Shown here: positions 44,253-52,928 of the stretch, in pieces
Layout of the letters: every line of letters starts with the position of its first letter
Position numbering within the stretch: position 1 is the stretch's first letter
Source: an uncultured Ignavibacteriota bacterium
GTDB lineage: Bacteria; Bacteroidota; Ignavibacteria; Tepidaquicellales; Tepidaquicellaceae
Reading direction: 5' to 3'
Assembly (NCBI GenBank): GCA_937983305.1
Contig: CALKAJ010000031.1
Span: 1-63,754, forward strand
DNA: 63,754 nucleotides
Notes under the pieces: model-generated
The model's input: only the letters and a program-made list of their open reading frames with translations
Told to the model about the DNA's origin: nothing
Database searches by the model: none
Made by a program: the position numbers and the translations under genes

Positions 44253-45234
44253 CTGAGTATTCTCCTTTAACTAATTGGAGTAATCTTGCTTTTATAATTT
44301 TGGCTTCATCAGTAAGTTTATCATCAGACTCTTTTGCAAAATTTTGGTATAACGCTGAAAAGGTAAAACAAAATGCATTTTCAGCTTCTTCTCTTGTATC
44401 TCCCCAAACTGTAATATCAAACATTTCATTTGTCAATATATAATTATCATCAACAAATGAAACAGTACAATCGAGTTTTTCATTCAAGTTATAAATTATA
44501 TTATCAAACTTAATGAGATTAGGTTTATAAGGGTATGTATCATGTTCAAGTTCTTCGAGATAATAAATCTTCTTTATATTCCCTTTCTTAAGGTCATAGC
44601 CATCACCTTCTTTTGCAACTTGCATATAAGCTTGAATGGTTTTGAAATCTTTTTCTTTCGGTCTTTCTATTTTAGGAGTGTAGAAGCTAATTATTGATTC
44701 CTCGGGAAGCACTAAACGTCTCTGAACCTTACCTTCTGGATTTTTTATATTCACTTTATAATGCTTAGCTTCTCTTACGGAACTAAATAAAGGAGCGAAT
44801 ATTTTAGCTCTTTCATCTTCAGAATACAAGTGTTCTAAACCTTTGACGTATTTTAAATTGTCGAAATCACCATTAAAAATATTATCTTTATAATAAGAAT
44901 AACTTTTATTTTTCCAGTCATTTATTTCATCTTTAAAAAGAGTAGCTCCATTATTATTAATAACTGGAGCTAAAGCAGCATCAAAACTGCCATAGTTTAA
45001 ATCAACTACCAATAAGTCGAGTTCCTTTTTCATTGTTTTAAGGACAGAATCATTTTTATGAAATGCCTTTTTTAAGGTTTCGTTTTTAAAGAACTCAACT
45101 TCAATAAAATTTTGATATGACTTATAGACATTGTTCAAGACTTTTAGGACATCTGCTATACTTACAGCGCCGTCAAAGCCCAAATCTGATTCGATTTGAA
45201 ACCTCATAGCTATTTTTAATAGTTCATCTCGCAT
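44242..45234 (-). CDS. Unknown protein paired with the HicA-like gene
   Basis: 330 residues. N-terminal helical part (~1-90), a middle region with VKGLEHLYSEDERAKIFAPLFSS, and a C-terminal domain (~265-325) LDCTVSFVDDNYILTNEMFDITVWGDTREEAENAFCFTF (in parts), reminiscent of the HicB-type strand-helix layout with the WGDTREEAE turn. It might be an antitoxin or a host-specific accessory to restriction. I do not recognise the N-terminal part. It lies 54 bases downstream of hsdS in the same orientation. Confidence 0.6.
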   Translation of the reverse strand: MRDELLKIAMRFQIESDLGFDGAVSIADVLKVLNNVYKSYQNFIEVEFFKNETLKKAFHKNDSVLKTMKKELDLLVVDLNYGSFDAALAPVINNNGATLFKDEINDWKNKSYSYYKDNIFNGDFDNLKYVKGLEHLYSEDERAKIFAPLFSSVREAKHYKVNIKNPEGKVQRRLVLPEESIISFYTPKIERPKEKDFKTIQAYMQVAKEGDGYDLKKGNIKKIYYLEELEHDTYPYKPNLIKFDNIIYNLNEKLDCTVSFVDDNYILTNEMFDITVWGDTREEAENAFCFTFSALYQNFAKESDDKLTDEAKIIKARLLQLVKGEYSDEN

Positions 45235-45288
45235 AGCTGTAATCTCCGTATTATATTAATAGTTAATTCAAATTTTTAAAATTATTAC

Positions 45289-47226
45289 TTATTTCTTTGG
45301 TATTAAATCGTTTTCCTTCATCCACTTCAAAGCTTTTTCCCATCTATCTCTTGAAATTCTCTTTTTAGAATCATGCCAATTATTCAAAACTTCATCGACA
45401 ATTGACTTATCAGATGGCATCTTGTTATCTTGCAAGAAATCCAACCATGCAGAATAAAGAGTAGCAACTATTTCGCACCTTTCAGTATCCCAAGCCCTCA
45501 TTTTCTCAATAATAGCAGATACCTTCTTTTTGTTATCTTTAAAAAAAGAATTAAAATACTTTTGATGTTCACCTGCTTTTTCTAATGGTTTGTATTCCCA
45601 GCGACCGCCATCGAATTTAGCTTCAAACCATTTTGAAGTTTTTAATTGTGAGTCAATTGCTCGAATTGTTTTGCTATCATAAGGACCGGCGGCGGCTCGT
45701 TTGTAATCCGAAAAATCAGCTTCAATAGATTTCTCACAGAGAAACATTATTTTCTCAAATTTTACATGCCCGAAAGTAGGTTCTTTATATAACTGATGTA
45801 TGATTTCAGCGGCAAGAACATTTCTTTTGAATGCTTTATTTTCTTTTTTCTGATTTTCATCAACTATATCAGTTTTACTGCTTTCGTAATTTTCTTTGGA
45901 ATATACACAAATCTTTCCGGTTACTGCTTCCGTAATTATTGACTGCTTATATTCTTCAAGCTTTTCTATTACTTGAGTTGCTTTATTTATCAGTTTATCA
46001 ATTGAATCGGTTTTTGATTTGATGTATTCTACTATTTTTAATTGTTCTTTCAAAGGTGGCAATGGAAGTATTGATGAAGCAATTGAATAAGTACTTAGAC
46101 CAAATCTTGTTATGCCATTAGCCGATACTTTAAAATAATGATTTACACTTTTTGATTGCAAAGCTCTGAAAAGGAATTGTCCATCTATAGTGTCTTTAAC
46201 AGGTCGGAACATGGATAAATGATACCCACAAAGAACATCATTAAAGTTTTCCTTAATATACGCAGGAATGGCTATGTCATTCCAATCCTCAGAATCCTTT
46301 GTAATAATAACATCACCGGATTTAATGCTAAATTTTGCAATTTCCTCTACTGACGCAGAAGCTTCCATAAAATCTATTGAATTATCAATGAACTCATTTT
46401 TATAAACATCGACATAATTGCATAATCTAACAGGTATCTCATTTTCTTCGGTTTTTTTATTTACATTACTTGTTTTTACTTTTGCTACCCACTTAAATTT
46501 TCTCACTTCCCATTCTTCCGGAATTTCTCCAATCCAATCTACACCACTTGGTTTGAGCTTTGCATTAGGATTAAGTCCTTTTGTTACGGCTTCGGTAATT
46601 ATTGCGGAACGTTTTTCTTTCAGAAGTTCAATAAGTTTTTTTTGCTTAACAATAAGCTTGTTTATTATCTCAGTCTTTTTATCTAAATATTCGGCTATTG
46701 CCTTTTGTTCTGGCAGGGTGGGAAGAGGAATGAATAATTCTTTATATTTATTAGCTCCTATATTTTCGATAGTATTTTTTATAAATATATAATTTTTCCA
46801 TTCATCGTAAGCTAATGACTTCGTATAAAAATATAAATAATCTGTAAAACTAATTTTTTTATCTGGTGTTGCTTTGATTAGGTATCCTGCAAAGCAAGCC
46901 TTATCCTTATAGTTTTTAAATTGGAAGGTTTTTCCAACAGTAGCCCCACTTCTTGCAAATAAAATATCTCCCTCTTGCAGTAAATATGGTTCTGCCTTTT
47001 CTGGTGGTAGTGATTTGAATGTATCAGCTAATAAACCCCCACTATCGTCAAAATCTGTAATACGTATATATCTTGGAAAATCAGGATCTTCAAAAATTGC
47101 AGATTCATTTGCACCATATAATAAGTTGCCTTTGACCAAGAATTTCAATTTTCTTAAATCCCATCCTTCAGGAATTTCCTGAATCCAATCAATACCAGTG
47201 ACTTTATATTTAGGATATCGAATCAT
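45289..47226 (-). CDS. hsdS: Type I specificity subunit (HsdS) with extra C-terminal domain
   Basis: 645 residues, longer than the usual ~400-450. Two target-recognition halves are seen: the first after GIDWIQEIPEGWDLRKLK, the second after SGVDWIGEIPEEWEVRKFK. Each half ends in a conserved helix (LPTLPEQKAIAEYLDKKTE and LPPLKEQLKIVEYIKSKTD) with an ITEAVT motif. Beyond residue ~470 is a 170-residue domain (FGHVKFEKIMFLCEK, RAAAGPYDSKTIRAID) resembling Panacea/DUF4065 (SocA-like) antitoxin domains. The gene overlaps hsdM by four bases. The target sequence is set by the two halves and cannot be read here. Confidence 0.9.
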   Translation of the reverse strand: MIRYPKYKVTGIDWIQEIPEGWDLRKLKFLVKGNLLYGANESAIFEDPDFPRYIRITDFDDSGGLLADTFKSLPPEKAEPYLLQEGDILFARSGATVGKTFQFKNYKDKACFAGYLIKATPDKKISFTDYLYFYTKSLAYDEWKNYIFIKNTIENIGANKYKELFIPLPTLPEQKAIAEYLDKKTEIINKLIVKQKKLIELLKEKRSAIITEAVTKGLNPNAKLKPSGVDWIGEIPEEWEVRKFKWVAKVKTSNVNKKTEENEIPVRLCNYVDVYKNEFIDNSIDFMEASASVEEIAKFSIKSGDVIITKDSEDWNDIAIPAYIKENFNDVLCGYHLSMFRPVKDTIDGQFLFRALQSKSVNHYFKVSANGITRFGLSTYSIASSILPLPPLKEQLKIVEYIKSKTDSIDKLINKATQVIEKLEEYKQSIITEAVTGKICVYSKENYESSKTDIVDENQKKENKAFKRNVLAAEIIHQLYKEPTFGHVKFEKIMFLCEKSIEADFSDYKRAAAGPYDSKTIRAIDSQLKTSKWFEAKFDGGRWEYKPLEKAGEHQKYFNSFFKDNKKKVSAIIEKMRAWDTERCEIVATLYSAWLDFLQDNKMPSDKSIVDEVLNNWHDSKKRISRDRWEKALKWMKENDLIPKK

Positions 47227-49250
47227 TTATTCAACTCCTCGAGCAAACCAATGATATCTTTTTCAAGTCCGATAATATCAGATTGAATATCTATCGAACT
47301 TCTTGGAGGAACATATTTGTAGAAAAAACGATTGAAATTGATTTCATAACCGACTCGTCCGATGTTATTATCCTTCCAATCCCGATATTCAGCATTAATC
47401 CAAGCATCGGAAGCATAAGGTTGAACTTCCTTATCAAAATAGGCGTTAATATCCTGATTGTATGGGATATATTCGTAATCTCGTAGTTCGCTGTCTGGTA
47501 CAGGATTATTGTCATCATCATAAACTATTTCGGCAGTTTCGTCCTTTTCAGAAAAAGCCATAATAATTTTTTTTTGTAAAGATTTTGAAAATTTGATTCC
47601 GGTTGCTTTCATCGAATTTTCAAAATATCCTTTAAACTTTTTGTGACTCTTGATTAAAGTTTTAGGAATGCCATCAAGAACAATCGAAATGTGATCGTAT
47701 AAATCATTAACATCATTTTCTTTTAAAGTTTTTCCATTTTTTGTAAGTGCGGAAGAAAGGTCTTTTAGAAAATTTGTTTTTGCAACTTTATCAAACCTTT
47801 CCTGACTAATCTGAAAGTTCAGTCTTAATGGTCTTTCAACCTGAATCTTACGATATGCAAAATCCGTTGTTTTAAGAATCTTAACTCTACCGTTAGCTAT
47901 GTTTTCAGTGTATAAATCAGTTATTTCCTGAATCTGGTCATCTGAAATTAGGTTTCTTTTATCGCCAAGGCTCTTAGTCATTTTAACAAATAAGTTTCGA
48001 GCATCAATCAAAGCCACTTTGCCTTTTCTTGATTCTTCTTTTTGATTTGTCAATAGCCAAACATAAGTATTAATGCCAGTGTTATAGAATAACTGATTAG
48101 GCAGACCGATGATAGCTTCGAGCCAGTCATTCTCACAAATCCAACGACGGATTTCAGATTCACCTTCATTTGCATCACCATTAAACAAAGGAGAACCGTT
48201 GAACACTATTGCTATTCTGCTTCTATGTTCAGTCTTGTGCATCTTGGAAGTCATGTGTTGAAGGAACAGCAATTGTCCATCGCTAATTCCCGGTAAACCT
48301 GCTTCAAATCTTCCTTGTGAACCTCTTTTAGCTTCTGTCTTGATAAACTCTTCATCATTTTTCCAATTCTTACCATAAGGAGGATTAGAAAGAATGTAAT
48401 CAAAAGTTTCACGCAAAAAACCATTCTCAGAAAAGCTTGAACCATATTTTATATTGTCTGGATTTTCACCTTTGATAAGCATATCTGCCTTACAAGCAGC
48501 ATACGTTGAGTCATTAAGTTCTTGACCAAACAAATGAATCTTTGCCTTAGAATTAAGTTCGGAAATTTTTTCTTTTGCAACAGTTAACATTCCGCCAGTG
48601 CCGCAAGCCGGGTCATAAACAGAAACAATCTTGCCTTTTTCGGAAAGTTTTTTTCTATCTTTAGACATCAGTAAATTAACCATTAAATGAATAATCTCTC
48701 GTGGGGTGAAGTGTTCTCCTGGATTTTCATTAGTTGATTCATTGAATTTTCTAATCAATTCTTCAAAAACATAGCCCATGTCATGATTGGAAACATTGTC
48801 AGGGTGTAGGTCTATGGTCGATTCTGAAAATTTCTTAGTAGTAAGGTAAAGTAAATTTTTTTCGGAAAGGTTTTGAATTTCAATTCTAAACTTAAATTTC
48901 TCGATTATTTCCTGAATGTTTTCAGAGAACCCATTCAAATAAGAAATAAAATTCTCTTTGATATTAGAGGGATTGTTTAATAGTTTTTTGAGAGTAAAAT
49001 TTGAATCATTGTAGAATTTAACACCGGTAATACTTAAAAAATGTTCGTTTGAAAGTTTAATATCCTTTTTCTTAAGAATTGTTGATTTGTGGTATACTTC
49101 TTCTTGAGTAGGCTCAAGAATGCAGTCCAGACGTCTTATTACCGTGAATGGGTAGATAACATCTGCATATTTACTTCGTTTGTAGCTATCTCTTAGAATT
49201 TCATCCGCTACACTCCAAATAAATCCTGCAAGTTCTTTAACCTTTGACAT
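47223..49250 (-). CDS. hsdM: Type I DNA methyltransferase subunit (HsdM)
   Basis: 675 residues. The N-terminal helical domain (VADEILRDSYKRSKYADVI) precedes the SAM motif YDPACGTGGML (~211-221) and the catalytic SNPPYG (~285-290) of N6-adenine methyltransferases. It modifies the sites chosen by HsdS and protects phage and host DNA. First gene of the restriction operon proper. The stop overlaps the hsdS start (ATGA). It is preceded by a small zinc-ribbon gene. Confidence 0.95.
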   Translation of the reverse strand: MSKVKELAGFIWSVADEILRDSYKRSKYADVIYPFTVIRRLDCILEPTQEEVYHKSTILKKKDIKLSNEHFLSITGVKFYNDSNFTLKKLLNNPSNIKENFISYLNGFSENIQEIIEKFKFRIEIQNLSEKNLLYLTTKKFSESTIDLHPDNVSNHDMGYVFEELIRKFNESTNENPGEHFTPREIIHLMVNLLMSKDRKKLSEKGKIVSVYDPACGTGGMLTVAKEKISELNSKAKIHLFGQELNDSTYAACKADMLIKGENPDNIKYGSSFSENGFLRETFDYILSNPPYGKNWKNDEEFIKTEAKRGSQGRFEAGLPGISDGQLLFLQHMTSKMHKTEHRSRIAIVFNGSPLFNGDANEGESEIRRWICENDWLEAIIGLPNQLFYNTGINTYVWLLTNQKEESRKGKVALIDARNLFVKMTKSLGDKRNLISDDQIQEITDLYTENIANGRVKILKTTDFAYRKIQVERPLRLNFQISQERFDKVAKTNFLKDLSSALTKNGKTLKENDVNDLYDHISIVLDGIPKTLIKSHKKFKGYFENSMKATGIKFSKSLQKKIIMAFSEKDETAEIVYDDDNNPVPDSELRDYEYIPYNQDINAYFDKEVQPYASDAWINAEYRDWKDNNIGRVGYEINFNRFFYKYVPPRSSIDIQSDIIGLEKDIIGLLEELNK

Positions 49251-49292
49251 ATTTTTACTAAACTCTCGAAAATATAAACCTCAATTATCTAT

Positions 49293-49460
49293 TCAGGAAA
49301 TTTGTTTAAATGGTTCATAGCTTTCCAATGGAAAACCAAAATTGCAAGCAGGATTGGAGCAAATTAATTTATACGTAATTTCACCCTTAACATTCACCTT
49401 GTCTTTAACAATATTGAAATTGTCATTTTGGCACTTCGGACATTTTACTTTAGAATCCAT
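49293..49460 (-). CDS. 55-residue zinc-ribbon protein
   Basis: A short frame from ATG 49460 with an AAAGGAAATATAA leader. It carries KCPKCQND (C7, C10) and ICSNPACNFG (C34, C39), a four-cysteine zinc ribbon. It lies 42 bases upstream of hsdM in the same orientation and may be co-expressed. Function unknown; such ribbons often bind nucleic acid or partner proteins. Confidence 0.7.
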   Translation of the reverse strand: MDSKVKCPKCQNDNFNIVKDKVNVKGEITYKLICSNPACNFGFPLESYEPFKQIS

Positions 49461-49493
49461 TTATATTTCCTTTTTTTATTTTCAAGCAAAAAA

Positions 49494-49517
49494 GGGATAT
49501 GAAATCTTCCATATCCC
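49494..49517 (-). terminator. Rho-independent terminator, leftward
   Basis: GGGATATG (49494-49501) and CATATCCC (49510-49517) form a perfect 8-bp stem with an 8-base loop. On the minus strand it is followed by TTTTTTG. It lies downstream of the tRNA-end core in the direction of the tRNA, so in a lysogen it could end the target tRNA transcript. Confidence 0.7.
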
Positions 49518-49602
49518 CATCGCGATGTTTCTTTTGAAAACCATTCTCAAATTTTATTGGTTCCACATTTTATATCATTTTTTTCTTGCTTTTTTAAGTT
49601 TT

Positions 49603-49622
49603 CTTACTCATTCCTTACTCGA
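49603..49622 (+). repeat. Integrase arm-type site, left copy
   Basis: CTTACTCATTCCTTACTCGA. It matches 19 of 20 bases with the copy at 49799-49818 and contains CTTACTC twice. Its place beside the core suggests an integrase or excisionase arm site. Confidence 0.55.
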
Positions 49623-49655
49623 ATTTTCAGACCGCTTTATTTTTCAACTACTTAG

Positions 49656-49679
49656 TACCGGAGGAGGGATTTGAACCCC
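49656..49679 (-). other. attP core: 3' end of a tRNA gene
   Basis: On the minus strand the sequence (reading GGGGTTCAAATCCC then TCCTCCGGTA) is the T-loop and acceptor end of a tRNA: TTCAAAT loop, CCCTC half-stem and CTCCGGT acceptor. Upstream of it the match to a tRNA is lost, so only the 3' ~24 bases are present. Phages with tyrosine integrases use such a piece to rebuild the tRNA upon integration. The acceptor end would fit a tRNA beginning ACCGGAG or GCCGGAG; tRNA-Leu is possible, not shown. Confidence 0.75.
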
Positions 49680-49798
49680 AAATACTACCAGCAAAATATC
49701 TAAAAATAACAAATGTGTAACTATAAGATTTATCAACGTTTTTTCATCTTTTCTTTGTAGTTTTGTATTTGTAATTATTTCGTTATTTGATAATTTTC

Positions 49799-49818
49799 CT
49801 TACTTATTCCTTACTCGA
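49799..49818 (+). repeat. Integrase arm-type site, right copy
   Basis: CTTACTTATTCCTTACTCGA, with one difference from the left copy. It ends two bases before the integrase ATG, so binding here could also control the gene. Confidence 0.55.
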
Positions 49819-49820
49819 GT

Positions 49821-50897
49821 ATGAAGACAGTAATCTCAAAATCACCAGGAGTTGTTCTCCGGAAAAAGAAACTTAAAAAAGGTTTCTCATTATACATTGA
49901 TTTCAATATCAATGGAAAACAATGGTACGAATTTTTAAAATTGTACCTTACCGGAAATAAAGACACCGATAAGGAGACCATGGAACTAGCAAAAAAAATT
50001 CATGCCAAAAGAGTTCTTGAATCTCAAGCTCACTCTCATAATGAAATTGATATGTCAAAACTCCATTCAGATTTTATTGTTTTTTTTGAAGACCTTGGAA
50101 ATAAAAAATCAACTCAAGGAAATCGCAAAACAAATAAATGGACAAACACATTGAATTACTTAAAAGGCTATGCTGGAGATACATTAAGTTTTTCAAATAT
50201 TACTCCTACTTGGATAGATGGTTTCAAAGAACATTTGCTTGCCAAATTAAAAAGAAATTCAGCTGCTACATATTTTGAGACGTTCAAGGCATCTCTTAAT
50301 TATGCTGTTAGAAATAAAATTCTAAAAGAAAACCCATGCAATTTTACGGATAATATTACAAGAAAACAAAATGAAAGAATCTTTTTAGACGTTGATGAAA
50401 TTACAGCTCTTGATAATACACCATGTCCTTATAACGAGGATGTAAAGAGAGCATTTCTGTTTGCCTGTTTCAGCGGTTTGAGAATTTCCGACGTGAAAGC
50501 ATTGCGTTGGAAACAAGTTTCAAAAGGTACTTTGAAATTCAGACAAAAGAAAACTGACGAATATGAAATTATGCCCTTATCCGAACAAGCAAGCAAATAT
50601 CTTGGAACAAAAGGTGAACCTGAACAACTAATTTTTAAACTCAAGGAAGATGAAAATACAAGGAGAATAATTATTAAATGGGCAAAGGACGCAGAGATTG
50701 GAAAAAGTATTTCATTCCACACAGCAAGGCATACGTTTGCAACTATGGCTTTGACTTATGGAGTGGATATTTATACCGTTTCAAAATTACTCGGGCATTC
50801 AGAATTAAAGAATACTCAAATTTATGCTAAAATTGTTGATAAGAAAAAAAAGGAAGCCGTAATGATGCTTCCTAAAATTGAAAAGAAAAAGAAATAG
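49821..50897 (+). CDS. int: Tyrosine-type site-specific integrase
   Basis: 358 residues. An N-terminal arm-binding part and a core-binding SAM-like domain (~75-175) precede the catalytic domain. The catalytic set is complete: R221 (GLRISD), a Lys near 243, H300-x-x-R303 (HTARH), H326 (LLGH) and Y335 (NTQIYAK). The sequence type is that of Bacteroidota phage and transposon integrases. It lies beside the attP core and should catalyse integration at a tRNA gene. Its stop codon abuts the stop of the RloB-like gene, which runs the other way. Confidence 0.95.
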   Translation: MKTVISKSPGVVLRKKKLKKGFSLYIDFNINGKQWYEFLKLYLTGNKDTDKETMELAKKIHAKRVLESQAHSHNEIDMSKLHSDFIVFFEDLGNKKSTQGNRKTNKWTNTLNYLKGYAGDTLSFSNITPTWIDGFKEHLLAKLKRNSAATYFETFKASLNYAVRNKILKENPCNFTDNITRKQNERIFLDVDEITALDNTPCPYNEDVKRAFLFACFSGLRISDVKALRWKQVSKGTLKFRQKKTDEYEIMPLSEQASKYLGTKGEPEQLIFKLKEDENTRRIIIKWAKDAEIGKSISFHTARHTFATMALTYGVDIYTVSKLLGHSELKNTQIYAKIVDKKKKEAVMMLPKIEKKKK

Positions 50898-51497
50898 TCA
50901 ATTTTTCTTGAATTCCTTTATAGATTTCGCTAACAAGAAAACTGTTGATGAAGACTCTTCAGAAGCAGGATTCAGATGATTGAACTGATTGTAAGTTTGC
51001 TCTGAATTTATAATTGCTTCATCAAATCTTGAATACAATTCTTCAACAATTCGCTTTGTACTTCTCTCACTCTTATCATAAGGAAATCCTAAAAGTTTAC
51101 TCAATTCCCTTCCATATTGCTGCCTATCCAAAGGTGATGAATATGGCTTGAAATGGTGTATGAACCAAATTTCAAAAGCTTGGATTGAATAAGCACAAAT
51201 ACATTTATTTCTTGTTGCAAGAGCTATAGCTCTATTAAAATCGGTATTATCTGTTGCATCTTTATCAAATACGACCCAGAATTCATCATAATTTTTTATT
51301 TCATCTTGATAATTATCTATAGCATATTTTACAAAATCATGTGCATTAGTTTCATGCTTAGATTTTACTTGAATTTGTAATGACAATACTCTATTTGTAT
51401 TTTTAAAATATTTGAAATATTCTACTTCGGTAACAGTTCCTTGTGTTAAGATAAACATTGTTTTATTGAATCTCTTTTGACCTATGCTTCTTTTCAT
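50898..51497 (-). CDS. RloB-like TOPRIM nuclease (defence)
   Basis: 199 residues. E24/E26 in the N-terminal TEVEYF and D78-K-D80 in VVFDKDATDN are the TOPRIM acidic sites of RloB. SIQAFEIWFIHHF and ERSTKRIVEELY are further family marks. RloB pairs with an AAA ATPase (RloA); the pair resembles lactococcal AbiL and, in logic, PARIS. It starts in a four-base overlap with the ATPase gene, so the two are translated together. The function is anti-phage abortive infection by homology. Confidence 0.85.
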   Translation of the reverse strand: MKRSIGQKRFNKTMFILTQGTVTEVEYFKYFKNTNRVLSLQIQVKSKHETNAHDFVKYAIDNYQDEIKNYDEFWVVFDKDATDNTDFNRAIALATRNKCICAYSIQAFEIWFIHHFKPYSSPLDRQQYGRELSKLLGFPYDKSERSTKRIVEELYSRFDEAIINSEQTYNQFNHLNPASEESSSTVFLLAKSIKEFKKN

Positions 51498-52786
51498 ACG
51501 ATTTCCTCTTTTAATTTGAAATCATCAAAAGAAGCAAGAAACGGAATAGCGCCGTATTTACCAATCAAATAGTTCTTCTCCAAAGATTCGTCGTTTCTAA
51601 TTCCATTTTTACCATTTTTGAAGTCAACCAAAGAATAAAGTTCAGATTCTCCAATTTCATTTTTTTCAACAAGCCAAATCTGATCACGTCTGAAAGTTTT
51701 TAAACTCAATAAAGTAGTATTATGAGTTGTAAAAACTAACTGAGCCTGATGTGGATTTGTATTGGGATTATGGAACAGTTCAACTATTTTTTTGACTAAT
51801 AGTGGGTGTAACTTAGTATCCAATTCATCAACGAAAAGTGTGTACCCATTCAAAAGACAATCAATAACGGGTCCGGAAATATGAAAGAATTTCTTCGTTC
51901 CCTCTGATTCAAGAGCCATCATATTAAATCTAATTTCTTCTTGTGTTATTTTTGCCCCATCAAAAATTCTCTTTTTTACAAATATATCTGGTAGAACTTT
52001 TTTCTCGCGAGAAATATTTGCTTTTTCCTGATTAACATGAAAAGTAATAGATTCACCCTCTGCTTTTACAGTTTCCAAACCAGAAATTGTAGAATCGGCA
52101 AAAGTTAAAAGCTCCATTATTTTATTCTTGAATGAGTCTTCGTTTATAGCTTCTATAGTATAATCCCGATATAAGAAATCATCTATGCCAGAAATTATTC
52201 TTAATTCAGTCAAATGTTTAAGAAATTCTATCGCAATTCCTTCATTGAATTGTGCTGCTTTGGTAATCAGCAAAGAATTCTTAGGTATCATCTTACGTTT
52301 AGATATTTCATTCATGATTTTATATTTGACTGCAATATCATAATCGCCATTAGAACGCTTGAATACTGAACTTTCACGTTCTTTTCTAATCGAAAAGCTT
52401 TCACTTACCACTTCATATGGAGTTAAACTAAAACCATAAGTAAAGTAAGTATCATCCTTTAGAATGATAATCTCAAATTCTGAAGGCTTTGATTTGCTTT
52501 CAGTATTCAACAGATATGGAACAATACCGGTATGGTCTTTCTCAGTTATAAAATTAGAACGATTCAAGATAAAATCAATAAAAAACTGAAGTCCTTTGAT
52601 TAAATTTGTTTTTCCACTTGCATTAGCACCATATATAGCAGCAGTCTTTAACAATGCAATTTTCTTGAAGACTGTAGAATTATTCGACAATCTTTCATCT
52701 CTTTCCTTAATAGGAGCGGTTAAAAGGCTAAATGTAACCTTCTCCTTAAAGGAAAGTGTATTTGATATTGAAAATTGCACTAACAT
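51494..52786 (-). CDS. RloA-like AAA15-type ATPase (defence)
   Basis: 430 residues from ATG 52786. The longer frame to 52819 lies upstream of the predicted start point. A RecF/ABC-like ATPase: Walker A GANASGKT at 53-60, signature region in the middle, and Walker B TLFVDELDTKLHP near 310 with the later FTTHNTTLLS. These ATPases sense phage infection and control the nuclease partner. The promoter TTTG-N20-TAAATTTG lies directly upstream, giving expression in the lysogen. Confidence 0.87.
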   Translation of the reverse strand: MLVQFSISNTLSFKEKVTFSLLTAPIKERDERLSNNSTVFKKIALLKTAAIYGANASGKTNLIKGLQFFIDFILNRSNFITEKDHTGIVPYLLNTESKSKPSEFEIIILKDDTYFTYGFSLTPYEVVSESFSIRKERESSVFKRSNGDYDIAVKYKIMNEISKRKMIPKNSLLITKAAQFNEGIAIEFLKHLTELRIISGIDDFLYRDYTIEAINEDSFKNKIMELLTFADSTISGLETVKAEGESITFHVNQEKANISREKKVLPDIFVKKRIFDGAKITQEEIRFNMMALESEGTKKFFHISGPVIDCLLNGYTLFVDELDTKLHPLLVKKIVELFHNPNTNPHQAQLVFTTHNTTLLSLKTFRRDQIWLVEKNEIGESELYSLVDFKNGKNGIRNDESLEKNYLIGKYGAIPFLASFDDFKLKEEIV

Positions 52787-52818
52787 AATCTTTAACCACT
52801 TATATTGTGAAAAAAACA

Positions 52819-52850
52819 CAAATTTAACACATTAGACTAAAATAACCAAA
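52819..52850 (-). promoter_or_regulatory. Bacteroidota-type promoter of the RloAB pair
   Basis: On the minus strand TTTG (52850-52847), 20 bases and TAAATTTG (52826-52819) fit the consensus. The start point near 52812 supports the ATG at 52786. Confidence 0.55.
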
Positions 52851-52928
52851 ATTTATTTTGATATTTTTGTGATTATTTCGATAATATTTGCATTAAGATT
52901 ATCTTCGATAATTTGAAACACAATATAA

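Larger units (their letters stand above)
49461..49820. other. attP region (no gene)
   Basis: This 360-base gap holds the tRNA-end core, two near-identical 20-mers flanking it and a leftward terminator. A possible -7 box for the integrase, TAGTTTTG at 49758-49765, has no clear -33 partner. Confidence 0.7.

Noticed and set aside
49656..49679. A tRNA gene
   Set aside because: Only the T-loop and acceptor end are present. The D-arm and anticodon arm are missing upstream, so it is an attachment core, not a gene.
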